This document shows, in pieces, positions 33,320 to 45,200 of a stretch of DNA of 64,000 nt (the stretch's first letter is position 1; each line of letters begins with the position of its first letter). A program made the translations under genes and the position numbers. Under the pieces are notes generated by a model, which was not told where the DNA came from, made no database searches, and saw nothing but the letters and a program-made list of their open reading frames with translations. The DNA comes from Varroa destructor (lineage: Eukaryota; Arthropoda; Arachnida; Mesostigmata; Varroidae): assembly GCF_002443255.2 (NCBI RefSeq), contig NW_019211458.1:38230614-38294613 (forward strand). The letters are read 5' to 3'.

Positions 33320-34083
33320 ATCATCCATATTATATAATGTGAAAATCCGCCGGCACAATGCTGAGAGAAGTTGGAGCGTGATATAATAATACCTTTCACG
33401 CGAAATTTAAGAAGGCAGCTTTGATAATGTTTACCGTGTGTGGCTTCACGTTGTCATGAAGTAGTATGATCTAAACTCGCTTATCGAGTATTTAACTCGC
33501 GAACAGCCTGGTTGATTTGATACAATAAACGCGTTGATCAACTCTTTGGTTCGTAGAAAGCGTTTTCAGTGAACCAAGCCCTCGAAAACCACAAGACCCT
33601 AAGCCTTTGCTTTTTCCCGGAATTACCAATTTTAACGAATGCCACTTCTATTTGCTGCTCATAATAACTGTGCAAAAATTGGTTATTGTAGCCGAGCCAC
33701 ACTTGATACAGGACGAGATGTTGTGATATCACGTCAAACCATAGTTCCTTGGTGGATTCAGAGAATTCTTGAGCTACCTAAGCGCCAAGTCTTTATGTAA
33801 ATCCAGGGAACTTGAGGCGGTGTCACAAGTGTCTTCCGATGGTCATCGATGAACTCATACGGTCGGCCAAAACGTCTCTGTCCCGGATACTATTTCCGAA
33901 CTTGACAAACAGCTCTTGAACAGCCTTTTTAGTGATAGCATGGTTACCGTATACGAGTAAAATGTTCTGGCTTGTTTTCGTTCGACCGAAATACTTAGTA
34001 CGGTGTCGAAAATGGGCTTCTTCCCATTTTGAACGTCCACCTCTGAAGAATTCATTCGAGCTGAAATTAGCTTCATAGCACAA
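33320..34083 (-). mobile_element. Decayed mariner-family transposon, transposase relic
   Basis: Read on the minus strand, pieces of a mariner transposase occur in family order but in different frames with stops between them. A helix-turn-helix region lies at about 34020-33892 (RTKTSQNILLVYG, then KKAVQELFVKFGN). A segment aligning with the first-aspartate region (VWLGYNN, about 33702) lacks the catalytic DEK. A W-F-S segment is at about 33600. LLHDNVKPHT (about 33463-33433) carries the second catalytic Asp. PTSLSIVPADFHI (about 33370-33335) aligns with the PPYSPDLAPSDYH block and keeps its Asp. The order and spacing match the DD34D catalytic fold, with about 100 bases apparently missing after the helix-turn-helix. 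Several frameshifts and stops make it inactive. Terminal inverted repeats are not evident. Confidence 0.85.
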
Positions 34084-36456
34084 TGCCGTTAAAACATGCT
34101 GATCAAGTAAAAATAGTTCTTTTCAAGGGTACGTTGAAAGCCAACATCAAGTAAGGAAATGTGAGAAAAGTAGGCCTTTTTTTTTTTGAAAAAGCGAAAG
34201 GGCTTCCGTTCAAACCTAATATACAGGGTTAGTATGATCTAGCATCTAAAAGCCGAATGTATATAATTCGTTGTATCAATGTAGAATTCGTACAAATGGT
34301 ATGATACTTTTACATTTTTCAAGATTAAAGGCGCCCTAACCCACAGCAAATATCATATTGTAACCTACCATTATCTGCCATGAACCATAGAAGCGCGAAA
34401 TGACCCTACCCACTTATTTCCATTGACAATAAAGAAAATAAATTATCGTCGATCTAATATCTCATTAGAAACTGCCGATGACAGTGGTTTGCATTGTAGC
34501 AATACTGGACGTGCATTCTTCTCAGATGAACGCCAATGAAAATGATTAAATCCGGGATCTGTTCTGCTCTGTTCTCTCATCTTGCACGCGTCCCTTTGTA
34601 TGCGAGGAGCGTCCGTGTGCCCTTAATGTGACAGCCTGTCGATTTGCAGAGAACTGCCGATGCGGTTACAGGAGTACGTTGAATCGTTCAACGAAGTGAG
34701 GGGGATATACGTCGCCTGAACGGCATTTGGTCGGGTGCTCTGTTGTTATCACTTGGGACTGTTTCTGCTACGTCTGTCTCCCCGAGGTATTTGGTGTGAG
34801 GCATTTGGCGGTTGTATGGAGCAGCCCGTTGTGCCGGCTACGTGTTTCTGTTTTTGTGCTCACCTCTATTGTCTCTGTATGACAAGAAGAGCAAGAAACT
34901 CCATGCTCAGCTGGGATCGAGCCGGGACAAAAGAACAAGGCTTCGAACGACCTTCACAGCCTCACTATGTAGACTAAAATTGCAACGATCACCGCCATCT
35001 TGTCCTCGTACGCAACCGAAAACACCATCGTGACTAACAAAGTGCGACTAGCATAAAGACACACTACTATAATGGTTATTGTGGTAGTTTATAAACGTTG
35101 GCCTCGAGAAGGATCATTTTTTGCCCAGAAAAGAATTTGCAACGTCTCTTGAGCGAAGCAACGACCTCATTATCATTACTGACGCATCGTCACTATAGCT
35201 ACATAGCGTCATGCCAATGATCATTTGCTGACTCTAAATCAACGCTATTTTAGCGATTGGTATTTGAAATCTTGTTGACTGATACGACTGGAGTTTCGAA
35301 ATCGAGGATATTTAGGCACCGTGCCACTGCGAGTTGTTTCGCAGGACTCGGAAGCTTCTCTCCTTGAGCAGCTATATTGAAAGATAACATAAGGCTGTTC
35401 CACGGCACGCTTCAATAGCATAAGCTTACGTAGTTTTACGGAGGCGTTCCTATTTGATAACGATTATGCTAGTGATGAAAAAAATGATAATAGAAAGCGC
35501 TTACGAACATCTGGGTGGCGAGACTGTGGACATCGACGAAACGCCAAGGGAATTTATGGTTTTGGTTAGACTTGGAAGTGAAATACCGATAATAGATAAC
35601 TACGTTGCAAGCTAACTCTGCCGCGTGGGAGCCAGCTAGCCGCAATCATAATTCCGTAATTACTCAATCAAAGTAACGGCGAACGCGTCGTTTGTAACAA
35701 GCGACGATAAAAATTAACGGTAACTGCCAATTCGCTATATTGTCAATGCTGACAAGCGAAAACAGATATCTTGGCGTACCGGACGTTTGAATCGATTTAC
35801 TATATTAGCCAGAAATATACCTGCGTGACTATCAAACCTTCATCGCATCGGTTGCTAACTTCAATCTTTTCACTTTCTATTATACTAATTTTTTTGGTGG
35901 GTATTACACCTTCGTCGCTGCTGTGGCCAAAATCACTAAAACCTTCAAATTATTTTAGTCCTTGGATGATTTTCCAATTCGAAGACAAATGCTCCTTGTC
36001 TCTGTGCTCCTGTACGACGTACATTATATATATATAGATAATTTTTTTTATTATCAAACCAGTGGGCACTTTTTGAATCATATTGCATAAGGCTTTATTA
36101 AGTTACATTGTAAAACAATGGATAAGGTTATCTATACGTTATCCAACGATAGCCATGGTCTGGTATATGTATAGGATATGCTAATTGTTATGTATAACAT
36201 TAATCAGTATTTTTACCTAATACAATGGTGGCATGAGGCAAGATAAAAAATGATGACAAAGACATACGTGTGTATTTTGACCATATGCTAATTTTGGCGC
36301 GTAGTCATTATCCTGTCGATTACTTCGTTGGCGAACTGGTCAAACGAAGCGATGGCAACCCCAGCGATACAACACGACATCTGTTGATAACAATGCATTT
36401 TCTCGGAAAAGTAACAACTTAGAATTATTACTTACCGTCAGCAAACACCGACGACT

Positions 36457-36921
36457 GTGGGGGGTAAACCTCGCGAAAAGGCTGCAGGTAGGTTTGAAGG
36501 CGTCCAGAAGAAAACGTTCTTGTCAAATGGTTTTACCCCTCTTGTACACATATGTGTATATATAACGATGACCCCGTTGCTGATTCCATGGCGCGTTCAC
36601 CGTCGAGTACTTGACGTTCCGTCACCGGAAAATCAACAGTACGTTCGAGAAAAAATAAATTTACCAAGAGAAACTCGGCGGAACGATACAAGCTTAGTTA
36701 TAGAGAGTCTCGAATCGTTTGAAATTGTGTATAACACACATCACGCGACAAAAACAAAGGTTAGACAATACGAGAACACATTTTGTTGTAATTACACAAG
36801 ATATAACCTCGCCTTTAGTCTGCACAGGATGTATTTTGGTGTCCTAACGTCCCCTTATAGAAGTTACGAAAACTTAAATGCTCGTAATCAGTTAGAGATC
36901 ATGAGATATCATTTGAAGTAG
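36457..36921 (+). CDS. Unassigned open frame, 154 codons
   Basis: Begins MGGKPREKAAGRF and is mixed in composition, with a hydrophobic stretch around residues 28-45. No motif I recognise. By rough stop-codon frequency a frame of this length could occur by chance in 64 kb, so it is listed only as a possibility. No splice signals clearly bound it. Confidence 0.12.
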   Translation: MGGKPREKAAGRFEGVQKKTFLSNGFTPLVHICVYITMTPLLIPWRVHRRVLDVPSPENQQYVREKINLPRETRRNDTSLVIESLESFEIVYNTHHATKTKVRQYENTFCCNYTRYNLAFSLHRMYFGVLTSPYRSYENLNARNQLEIMRYHLK

Positions 36922-37490
36922 TAGTATTAAAGACATGTTAAGTGAAAACGCTAACGAATAATCAAGTGCTATACGTTAACCTTATCAAATCAGCTACCTA
37001 ACGAAGGGGGTAGACGCCGTCTCAAAAAAGCATAGGCGTACTAAATGTTCATTGATAGTCGGTGGTGGAAAGAAATAGTAATATGAAATACTGCTTCGTA
37101 GTTAAATTTATTGTGTAATTGAACGATTCCACGTTTGTGTTGATTATTGCTTTAGCTTGCCTTTAAAAAATATCACCCCAAACGTGTGCTGGACATTTTA
37201 ATTTTTGGCTCTCATTCTGAGAACTGTTGTAGTAAGTCTCATGAGCAGCGGCGCTATCAGTGGGCGAAAACAGCTCAATGAATGACATGCGTTCTCCTAT
37301 TCGATCTGCCTCGCTCTCGACTATAAACACAATTTGGACCATAAACGTCGTGCACACTATGGATACCTACGAAATCTTTTGTTGTTGTTGGCATGATTCT
37401 TTGTCGCCCGTCGTATCAACGCACTGATGGCATAGCTACTTTGGTCGTCATCGGTTGCAAGGCTGATGGGGTCTCCTGCGTTAGTGTTTC

Positions 37491-37507
37491 GGGGGGGGGG
37501 GGGGGGG
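37491..37507. repeat. Run of 17 guanines
   Basis: Uninterrupted G17 in otherwise AT-leaning DNA. It could form a G-quadruplex, and its exact length is prone to sequencing or assembly error. Confidence 0.9.
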
Positions 37508-37898
37508 CAGACGACCAGCACTAGGAGAATGAACAAGTGACGCTTTTCGTCGGTGACGTTTTTTCTGTTTTCCGCGGTCTTTCTTTGGTACGGTGGTTCG
37601 TTGACGTTCGCTGGGTTTTCTGTGAAGATCTGCTGCTGTTAGCATCACTCTGGTCAATTGCTGTAACCACTGCTGGCGAAATTTCTTATTTTCGTTTCAT
37701 CATTCGCTGTTTCTTTTTATTTTCTTTCTCGTTCTCACTCTCTCGCTCACGTTGTTGAGACGGAAAAAACGGAGCAATGGAAAAGAAAGACAGAATCAAC
37801 CGGGAACCGGGTATCTATTTAACCAGATGTAATTCTCTATGGAGAGAGGAGCAAAATAGAATGGCAAAATTACTAGGAAAGCGGCTTAGTGGTATTGA

Positions 37899-38477
37899 AT
37901 GCTTCTGGTAGGGCTGCCACTGCTTCAGCAGCTCGAGAATAACCGTCATTTCTACTTAGTTACTAGTGTTGCTATAAGCGCTGGCTGTCCGGCACTCATC
38001 TTTTTTTTTGTTTATTCTTCCATGACACTTGTGGCTCCTGCTGCTGCCTTCTCTACATTTTTCTTAATCGCATCCTTTTCATTCTGTACCCCATCGTTCC
38101 CCTATTTTTTCGTTCGTCAAATAAAATCTCGCTGCGGCCATCGTAATTTTCTCACTATCGATACAGGTAACCACTGCGATAACACCAGCGAAAATTGTTG
38201 CCAAAATGAGTTAGAAGTTCACCTTAAGTTGAGCAAACTGTCGAGCCAGTATCTTGCAAGCGAGCTTCGCCGTTTTTTCTCCGTAGCTGAAAAACAAAAA
38301 ATTAAACAAATCGTTTGCCGGGACATGGTTAAGCGTTGTGATATTATGGCCTACATTGAAATTTATATATTGATGCTACCGGCCGGCTTGCGCTTATCCA
38401 GTAATACTACATTATTTGATGACAATTTAACTACTCCTACTACGATACTATTACAGGATGCCGAAACGATAGCTTAA
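37899..38477 (+). CDS. Unassigned open frame, 192 codons, possible membrane segment
   Basis: This is the longest open frame in the window. Residues about 27-65 are strongly hydrophobic (ALIFFFVYSSMTLVAPAAAF onward), followed by a hydrophilic half with several cysteines (GNHCDNTSENCCQNE) and a lysine-containing helix-like stretch (VAEKQKIKQIVCRDMVKR). I do not recognise a family. With the local base composition, roughly 0.02-0.05 frames this long would be expected by chance in 64 kb (my hand estimate), so it deserves a check. Its ATG lacks a strong context and neighbouring exons were not found. Confidence 0.22.
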   Translation: MLLVGLPLLQQLENNRHFYLVTSVAISAGCPALIFFFVYSSMTLVAPAAAFSTFFLIASFSFCTPSFPYFFVRQIKSRCGHRNFLTIDTGNHCDNTSENCCQNELEVHLKLSKLSSQYLASELRRFFSVAEKQKIKQIVCRDMVKRCDIMAYIEIYILMLPAGLRLSSNTTLFDDNLTTPTTILLQDAETIA

Positions 38478-39998
38478 GCATTGAATTTCTAGCTCAGGTG
38501 ATTCTTGACCACTAGCACAGCTTAGCTATACGGGGGGCTCGTTTGACAGATATTCCTCTGTGTGTCCCATACATTCTCTGTTTTCTCATCCATTCGGAGT
38601 CACTGTTACCTTCCGAGGAAATTTTACTAGTAGGGAAACGACCAGCGACGAACTGGCGTCATGAAAGGCATCCATTTTTTAGAGGAGCTTCTTTTGTGTG
38701 ATGCCTTCTTTCTTTATACATAGAGACAGCGTCCGCCTTGGCTTCCCACCAACGTTGCAACGATGACGAAGATCATTGCTTTTCTGTCCCCAGCCAACAA
38801 ATCAATACTGCAAATCTCAATGTCCTTTTACTGAACCTTGCCATTTGCTATGAGTATCGTATCATGCTACTTGTGACCGTTGAAAAAACCACAGTGGACC
38901 AACGGTTCAGACCGCATCACACTACGCTTTTCCGAGCTATCAGCATCGTGTTATTTTAGGCAATTATGGTTGATTCTATGTAGCGTTTGATCTCCTCTAG
39001 AACAAATACCTAAGGTTTAAACTTAGACTATTAGCATTATCTGTGTCGTGGGTGAATGATGATAGCTATCGTTCTTGCTTTTCATGAGAATCTCCGCAGA
39101 ACTTCTAATACATTGAAGAGCCTTGCACTGCCTAAAACTCTGACCTCGCTTAATGTTACATTTATTTTTATGTCTATTGCACGGCTGTGCCTTGTGTGTC
39201 CTTGTGATCGCGTCAGTTCACGAAGAACTTCGGGGCAATAAGATACGACAAAAGTGCGAGGTGAGAAAGTAGAAAATAATGATAGACGGAAAAGGGAAAA
39301 TAGGAGAACAGGCAATACGGCGAGGCAGATGTGAAGCAAAGTCCTCAATCTATTGTTATCAGTTTATTATGTCAAGTTATTCCCTCACAGGCGAGTGCTG
39401 GTTGACAGTAAACAAAACGGTGCAACACACAGATCTGGACAGATCCGCTGATACCGTTCATGAGAGCCTTAGTTATGCACCGGTGCATAAGATATTGCGA
39501 CATCTGAACGTGTATCAAAATTGTTGTGGCTTTTCCGGCCTGTTAAAAAAACCCCTTCGGTATGAGGAGACAACTTATTTTAGGTAGAGAAAAACAATGT
39601 TACCGTTATTCAGCCGTGACAACTCGAAGACAATGTGCCTTTGACGATTGTCAATCATTACCAATTGCTTGGCTAAATAAGTATAGCTAAAGGCAAGTCT
39701 AAATAGCAGAACTCGATACTTTCAATGGGACGACGCTATTTGTCTGCGTCATTGGCAAAGAGGTTTCTCAGATGACCCTGTCTGCCAGTCTACAACAATC
39801 GCAGCCAGTGCTACCTAATGGGCTTTAGTGTGCCTGGTTATGGTCTCGGGATGGTATCATGTATGGTTGCGACTTTTCAACCGAGTGATCCATCTCTGTA
39901 ACTAAGTTTCATATTTATGTGTCGCATTAGCATCGAGACTAATCAATTTTTTTCTCGCTAATTCCGTCAGTTTTGTAGGCAGGCCAGTAATAAAAAAA

Positions 39999-40038
39999 CG
40001 CCCCATGCTGGTGTAATGCAATGCATGCATCCGGGGCG
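39999..40038. repeat. GC-clamped hairpin with a TGCAATGCATGCA loop region
   Basis: CGCCCC (39999-40004) pairs with GGGGCG (40033-40038), and adjacent ATGC/GCAT can extend the stem with a two-base bulge. The interior is itself partly palindromic. It stands out in AT-rich DNA; the function is unknown. Confidence 0.5.
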
Positions 40039-40380
40039 CTGTTAACGTTGCCGTAAACATTTCTATTTGTGGCAGGTTTTATATGCGTACATTTGTTCGT
40101 AGACAACAATGCATATAGCGCCCTCCTTATACTTCAGGAGGCAAGGCAAAATGGACATACATGTTGGTTTGGGTGTGCGCCCGGGTCTGGAATTTACTAC
40201 AAAGAAGGTTGCTGTATAATTCGTGCGATAAGATAACTACGAATGAAGGACATACTGCCGTATTCATTGGCTTTGACCTCTCAATTACGTTCAGGCGCAC
40301 AAAAGGCTTGACATGACTGCTACTACATAGGCGAAAGATGCAGCGAAGTATACCGTACCCAGTGATTCACAACCGTAAGG

Positions 40381-40536
40381 CCCATTGTCAGTATGACGGC
40401 GAGGTTGTAACAAGCAAGCAACCCTGCCATAAATTATGGACCCATCTTTCTTGAACTTATGGCAAACTAAATATGACTTATATCGAATGTTAATTAATGT
40501 ATGCTTTGATCCGAGCAAGGGAACCACTTCGTTGGT
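40381..40536 (-). pseudogene. Possible decayed FLYWCH-type zinc-finger segment
   Basis: A minus-strand frame reads VVPLLGSKHTLINIRYKSYL, then KKDGSIIYGRV and QPRRHTDNG. The layout (start strand, Leu-rich strand, an aromatic-rich Y.SY, GSxxYxR, then R.HT) resembles FLYWCH domains often linked to Mutator-like transposons. The key WxC cysteine is not present (YGRV where YWRC is expected), so if real it is broken. The surrounding frame has no other match. Weak evidence; chance resemblance is quite possible. Confidence 0.25.
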
Positions 40537-40949
40537 GGCTAGGTATTCACAAAAGGCAACACCATCTGTTATCGCATAGTCTTGTAACAGCACCATTTGC
40601 TGCTCTCGTCAAATCTGTCACAGTTTCCAGTCATTGTTTGACGCCAGATTAGGCCCCTCTTTCGTTTTCTCTTTCACTTGGGACTGAGATATTGACGAAG
40701 TACTGAACCGCGTCGCGCTGTTCGAAACCGCCGATCGTTTCAACCAAAAACAAACCGCTATGTTAAGCATAGAGATGGCGAATACCAGCTGTCCAGATGT
40801 CGTCGGTCAACTCAAAAAAAAAGTGTGTATCTGTATATTGCGCCATGAGAGAATTGTAAGCGCGTAAACCCGAATGTTTCAAGTAATTTCAGCTAGTCAT
40901 ATTGCTTCGCTTATGAAGTGCTCGCATGGATATCTCTAAGATCGGCGTA

Positions 40950-41007
40950 GGCCAGTCGGCCAGCCAGCCAACCAGCTCTACCTCCCTCCCTGCCTGCCTG
41001 CCTGCTG
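40950..41007. repeat. Imperfect tetranucleotide repeats (CCAG, CTCC and CTGC units)
   Basis: Adjacent short tandem runs GGCCAGCCAGCCAACCAGC, CCTCCCTCCC and TGCCTGCCTGCCTGC. Simple sequence lying about 0.2 kb from the end of a mariner relic. Confidence 0.85.
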
Positions 41008-41212
41008 GTTTTATCGTGCTTCTCAGGAGAAGGTGCAGAGTCTAGTGAAGTTGGATTAGGCAAATGAGATGAAACCAGGACGCTTCTCTCGTCCAGCAGC
41101 AAATGTTCATGTCGTTAGAAAGGCATAGAGAACGCTTATTCCTCTCTGTGCCTCGATCTGGTAGACGGCAAAGCAGGAATGGACCGTTGGCCTTTTCTGG
41201 GTTATTATCTAC

Positions 41213-42262
41213 TAGGTTATCCAAAAAATATTGACCGTTTTCAAGCGAAAATTGAAGCAGATTTTAAATCTAATATTATTAAACTAAATATGACGACTTT
41301 ATGTTATTTTTCTATTCACACTACAATGCCGCCCGTGTAGAACGTCCATGGTTCCTTGGCGTGATAATGTGGTAAGTAATTTTTGCATCCTTCCATTGAA
41401 ATTAAATTGACACCATTAAGCGAATTCTGTAGAGACCAAAGCAAATAATTGTCTAGTGATGTAGGATCCGGATTATACGGCGGGTGTATTGAAACCTCTT
41501 ATCAAGGTTTGAAATTTTTGTCGGTTGTCTAGAGATGTATGCGACCTAGCGTTGTCACTGGGGAAGACGACGACACCTTTTCTGCTCCCTAGTTTCAATC
41601 GTTCTCCTAGAGAGCTTGTTGTAATCCTGTTAGTCGTTGGCTATAGGGGTCTGAATCAATCGTTTTGCTAGATGACAGTAACTCATAGTGCACAATTCCT
41701 ATCCAGTCCCGCCGTAAGTCTGGGCTTTGCTGAGTACACCTTCTGAGTTTTTCTTATTTGCACATTATTGGTGTGTATGAATCAGTTTTCATTATTTATG
41801 GTGAGTCACTTTCGAAAGGCTTCGATTTCTTTGCCAATTTGTAGGGTTTCGCAGATGCGATCACGATCAAGCGCAAGCTTTTATGTCAATTTATGTGGCA
41901 TGGAACTTCGTGCTTTTTTTTTGTAATCGGATTTCTTCCGATGGTTGAAAAATATGAATGTTTATTTTTTTTTTTGGCGATATGACAGCTACTCACGTGT
42001 AAATTTTGTTAAACTAAATATATAATTTCATCTACTGTTTTCCGTTATCGGTCGGCTACTATGAGGAGTAACTTCCACATTGAGATTTCCAGAACAGAGG
42101 TGACAGAATTATGTTTGGACCTCTTTGTTCAATAACACATCTTGACTATAAACAGGTCAATTCTTAATGGGCCTAAAAATCATTCGTGCTTTTTTCATGA
42201 TTAAATTGTAACATATAGCGAATTTTCGTATTGGAATTTCACTTTTTTCCAGGACGCTCTAT
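41213..42262 (-). mobile_element. Decayed mariner transposon, most of the transposase recognisable
   Basis: On the minus strand, transposase blocks follow in the correct order. PHKLT, then LDRDRICETLQIGKEIEAF (about 41900-41835), matches the linker region of mariner transposases. A degraded DEKW region (about 41800) follows. IGIVHYELLSSSKTIDSDPY (about 41695-41640) is the G-x-V-x-x-E-L-L strand. VVVFPSDNARSHTSLDNRQK (about 41570-41515) holds the second catalytic Asp. IHPPYNPDPTSLDNYLLWSL (about 41492-41435) holds the third, followed by QNSLNGVNL and FYTGGI near the C-terminus. Stops and frameshifts separate the blocks, so it is inactive. The left edge, TAGGTTATCCAAAAAATATT at 41213, resembles a mariner terminal repeat abutting TA. 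The proposed right edge near 42262 has only a loose counterpart and is uncertain. At about 1.05 kb it is shorter than a typical 1.3 kb element. Confidence 0.93.
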
Positions 42263-42269
42263 CTTGGTT

Positions 42270-45200
42270 CGGACGTTCGTTTGGGTCATGCACCCCCCTC
42301 AATTGAAGAGGAACTCGAGGAAATTACAGAAGACAGGAATAGTTGTAAATAGATTAGGGCATTTTCATATCTGATCACAGTATCCAGAGAAAAAAAACGT
42401 AATAGCTAACATCACATGTGTCAATGCTGAAAGACAATGAACGTGTTAATAAGGGACGTACTTTTTCTAAATTTAATTTACATCTCCTATATTAACGCCT
42501 CTTTTCTGCGATCGCTTTCCCCAGTTAAGCAGTTCCGTGGTATCTTGCCGAAGACGGTGTGTCACAGACAAACTACCATTGGAGAAGTGTCTTTAGGTGA
42601 CATTTATTCTCTATCACACTACTTCGCTCCTATTTTTTGTTCTTTTTTGTCTGTATTTAGAGTTGTATTTTTTTTTTGTCTGTATAAATCCGTTTTATAC
42701 AAACATTGGATTTATTCAGCAATTTTTAACGAGTATGCATCGCACAGTATCTTCGATAGCATGCGATGATTTCGATTCTACAAAGGTCCATGTCATACTA
42801 CACTCTCCGATGCTACATTTTTGCAACGGCAGCGGGAACATTACCTACAATTGGTTTTTCTTCTTGATCGCCTTGTACTTCGCTTAGTCCTTCGTTCGTC
42901 AGTATTCGGCTCGGTGATCTTGAGCACCAGCGTCTGCTATATCCTATAGCCGTAGATAATGATCGAATCCTGGCTTCGCCCACGATGCATTCTGGCGGGT
43001 AACTTGCTGCCGCGTATATCGAACAAGCAACAACCAGATCTCCTCGCGTCTCTTTCACTTGATCTTCGGTTTCCTTCAGATCTTCTCCTCGTGATCGCCG
43101 TCGATCGTAGTCGGCGTTGTGATCGCTATTCGCTCATAGACGATCTCGTTTCTGTTCGCAGAGAGTGTTCAGCGGCCAAGCCGGCCGTTCACTGACAGAA
43201 CAAGCGGATAGTACCCGGCTATGACGATGCACATGCCCGGACCATGGTTTTTCCCTGTATTCACATCTCGCCTTTCTTTGAGTTTCGTGAGCTTCGGGCA
43301 TGGTGTCTGGCTCCGTTCAGCTAGACTCATTCGGTTCCTGTATTTTTCTCTCTCTGTTGTAGCTCGCTGCTCGACTACGTTCGTGCTGGTTTCTTTGTCA
43401 CAGGCTTCTGCTTGGTGACGGTACAGAGATTTGCTCCTCACTGCGTGTGCCGAACAGCGATTATCAAATAAGGACCAGAGAAGGTCCGACGGGCCAAAGA
43501 AGTATCTTTGGCGACTTCGACATCCTCGAAAACCTTTGCCGCTGGCTGAGTTGCTTCAACCGTAACAGCGTGCAGTAGGCAGTAGGAACCTGAAGTCCCG
43601 AGGCTGAAAGCGAAGATCTAAATGCAGGAGAAGGTGGGGAAAGGATATAAAGGAGGCCATGGCAAAGAGATTTTCGATGGACCGAGACCAACTATCATCG
43701 ACTAACGGAGGTAGGCAAGCTATTGAAGAGGCAAACGACTTAGCTACCCTCTACAGCAGCAACAGCAGGAAAAAAAACAGGGGCAGAACAAAATTCGCAG
43801 AGATAGAATGCAACAGACAGCGAAGAGTCGATGCATCAGTGGCGGGGCCTCCAAAGTTGCCTGGGACGAAGAGGGAGGGAACGAGGTGATGTTAGTGTAC
43901 GAGACACGCACGTTTTAGGCACCAGCCATTAGGCATTCAATGTTAGGATTGGCATAGAAGCTGGTGGCACGAATGTCGAATAAATGATGGCAGCCGTTTC
44001 AGCTAGAGGGGCTTAAGTGAGATGCGACAGGATGACTATCGTCGCATAATGCTGTCGTTGTGTATATCTAGCGTACACAAAAACTGGTGTGTGTATCTCC
44101 ATAGCTTGCATAGGGTTGGTTATAGAGTCCTGCTGTCGAAGTCAGATCTTTTCAAAAATATCCCCATTGTTATACTAGGTTCATTCACGGCCGCGGCGCC
44201 GCTTCTCTGAGCTTGCTGTCCACATCAGCAAACGGTGCAGGCATCAACGGATCGGCCGATGTTAGTAAAGGCCGCACTGCATCGTACCGTGCTTCAGCGG
44301 TGTTGTTTGACATGTTGAAAAATACAGCCGTTTATATTACTTCTCTGCAAGACTTATCGCAATGGCCAAGTCTATTAGAGCAGCTGTCGTTGTAAGAATA
44401 TTCGCTTGCATCAAAGCGAGTGGGTATTCAGGAGGCAATTGTAAATAATGCAGGCAATTACATAAGGAAATGATGGGTTCAATCGAGCACTCCTCTGCCA
44501 ACCTAGCTGTTTGTTCTACCGAATACGTAGAGCCTGGAGCGGTGAACGTCATCCGGTGAGCCTTTGAACAGATTTTACGACTAAAACGAGCTCTACCTGT
44601 TTATTGAAGTATGAGCCGGCGAAACTATTGTAGTCAGTCTCACCACGTCGAGAAATATCAAACGTTTCTTAAGTGGCAGAAAAACTACTAGTCCTCAATA
44701 GTTGAAATATCTCTAGTGACAAACACGAGTCGAATAATAAGATTAACAAACACATTATCCATCTTTGATAAAAGAATATATAGCAGGTTTTTTTTCTACA
44801 TAAACTGACCGATAACGACGGATGCCTCTGCATCCAAAGGACGAATAATATATATTACTTAATCATTTTCCCTGTCAGTTAAGAGAATACGTTTCTTAAG
44901 CGGACTAGTAAAAAATAAATATTCTATTATTTTAATTAATGCTTTTTTAGTTAATATCCGAGACGTTCTATCCTGCTGGCTTCGTAAAGCAGCTTGCTCT
45001 GACTAGACGATTTGTTATGCCTTTATTTATTCTATGAACTAAAAATAAAAGGCACAAAATTCGAACTACAATTGGCTTCTCCTTCGCTTTCGATCGTAAG
45101 TGATATTCAACGACTGCTTGATTATTTCTCTCCAAATGACCATCTTTATAATTATTTTTTTTTCTAATATACTCTGTTTTTCTTAAAAATACACCGCTAA

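Larger units (their letters stand above)
34100..41200. other. Noncoding DNA with a few unassigned open frames
   Basis: Apart from the separately listed frames, repeats and the weak FLYWCH-like relic, I see no gene. An alternative is that parts are introns of a gene whose exons are too short to recognise by eye. Confidence 0.4.

Noticed and set aside
40950..41007. Spaced short repeats considered as a CRISPR array
   Set aside because: The units are 4 bases and directly tandem without spacers; this is simple sequence.
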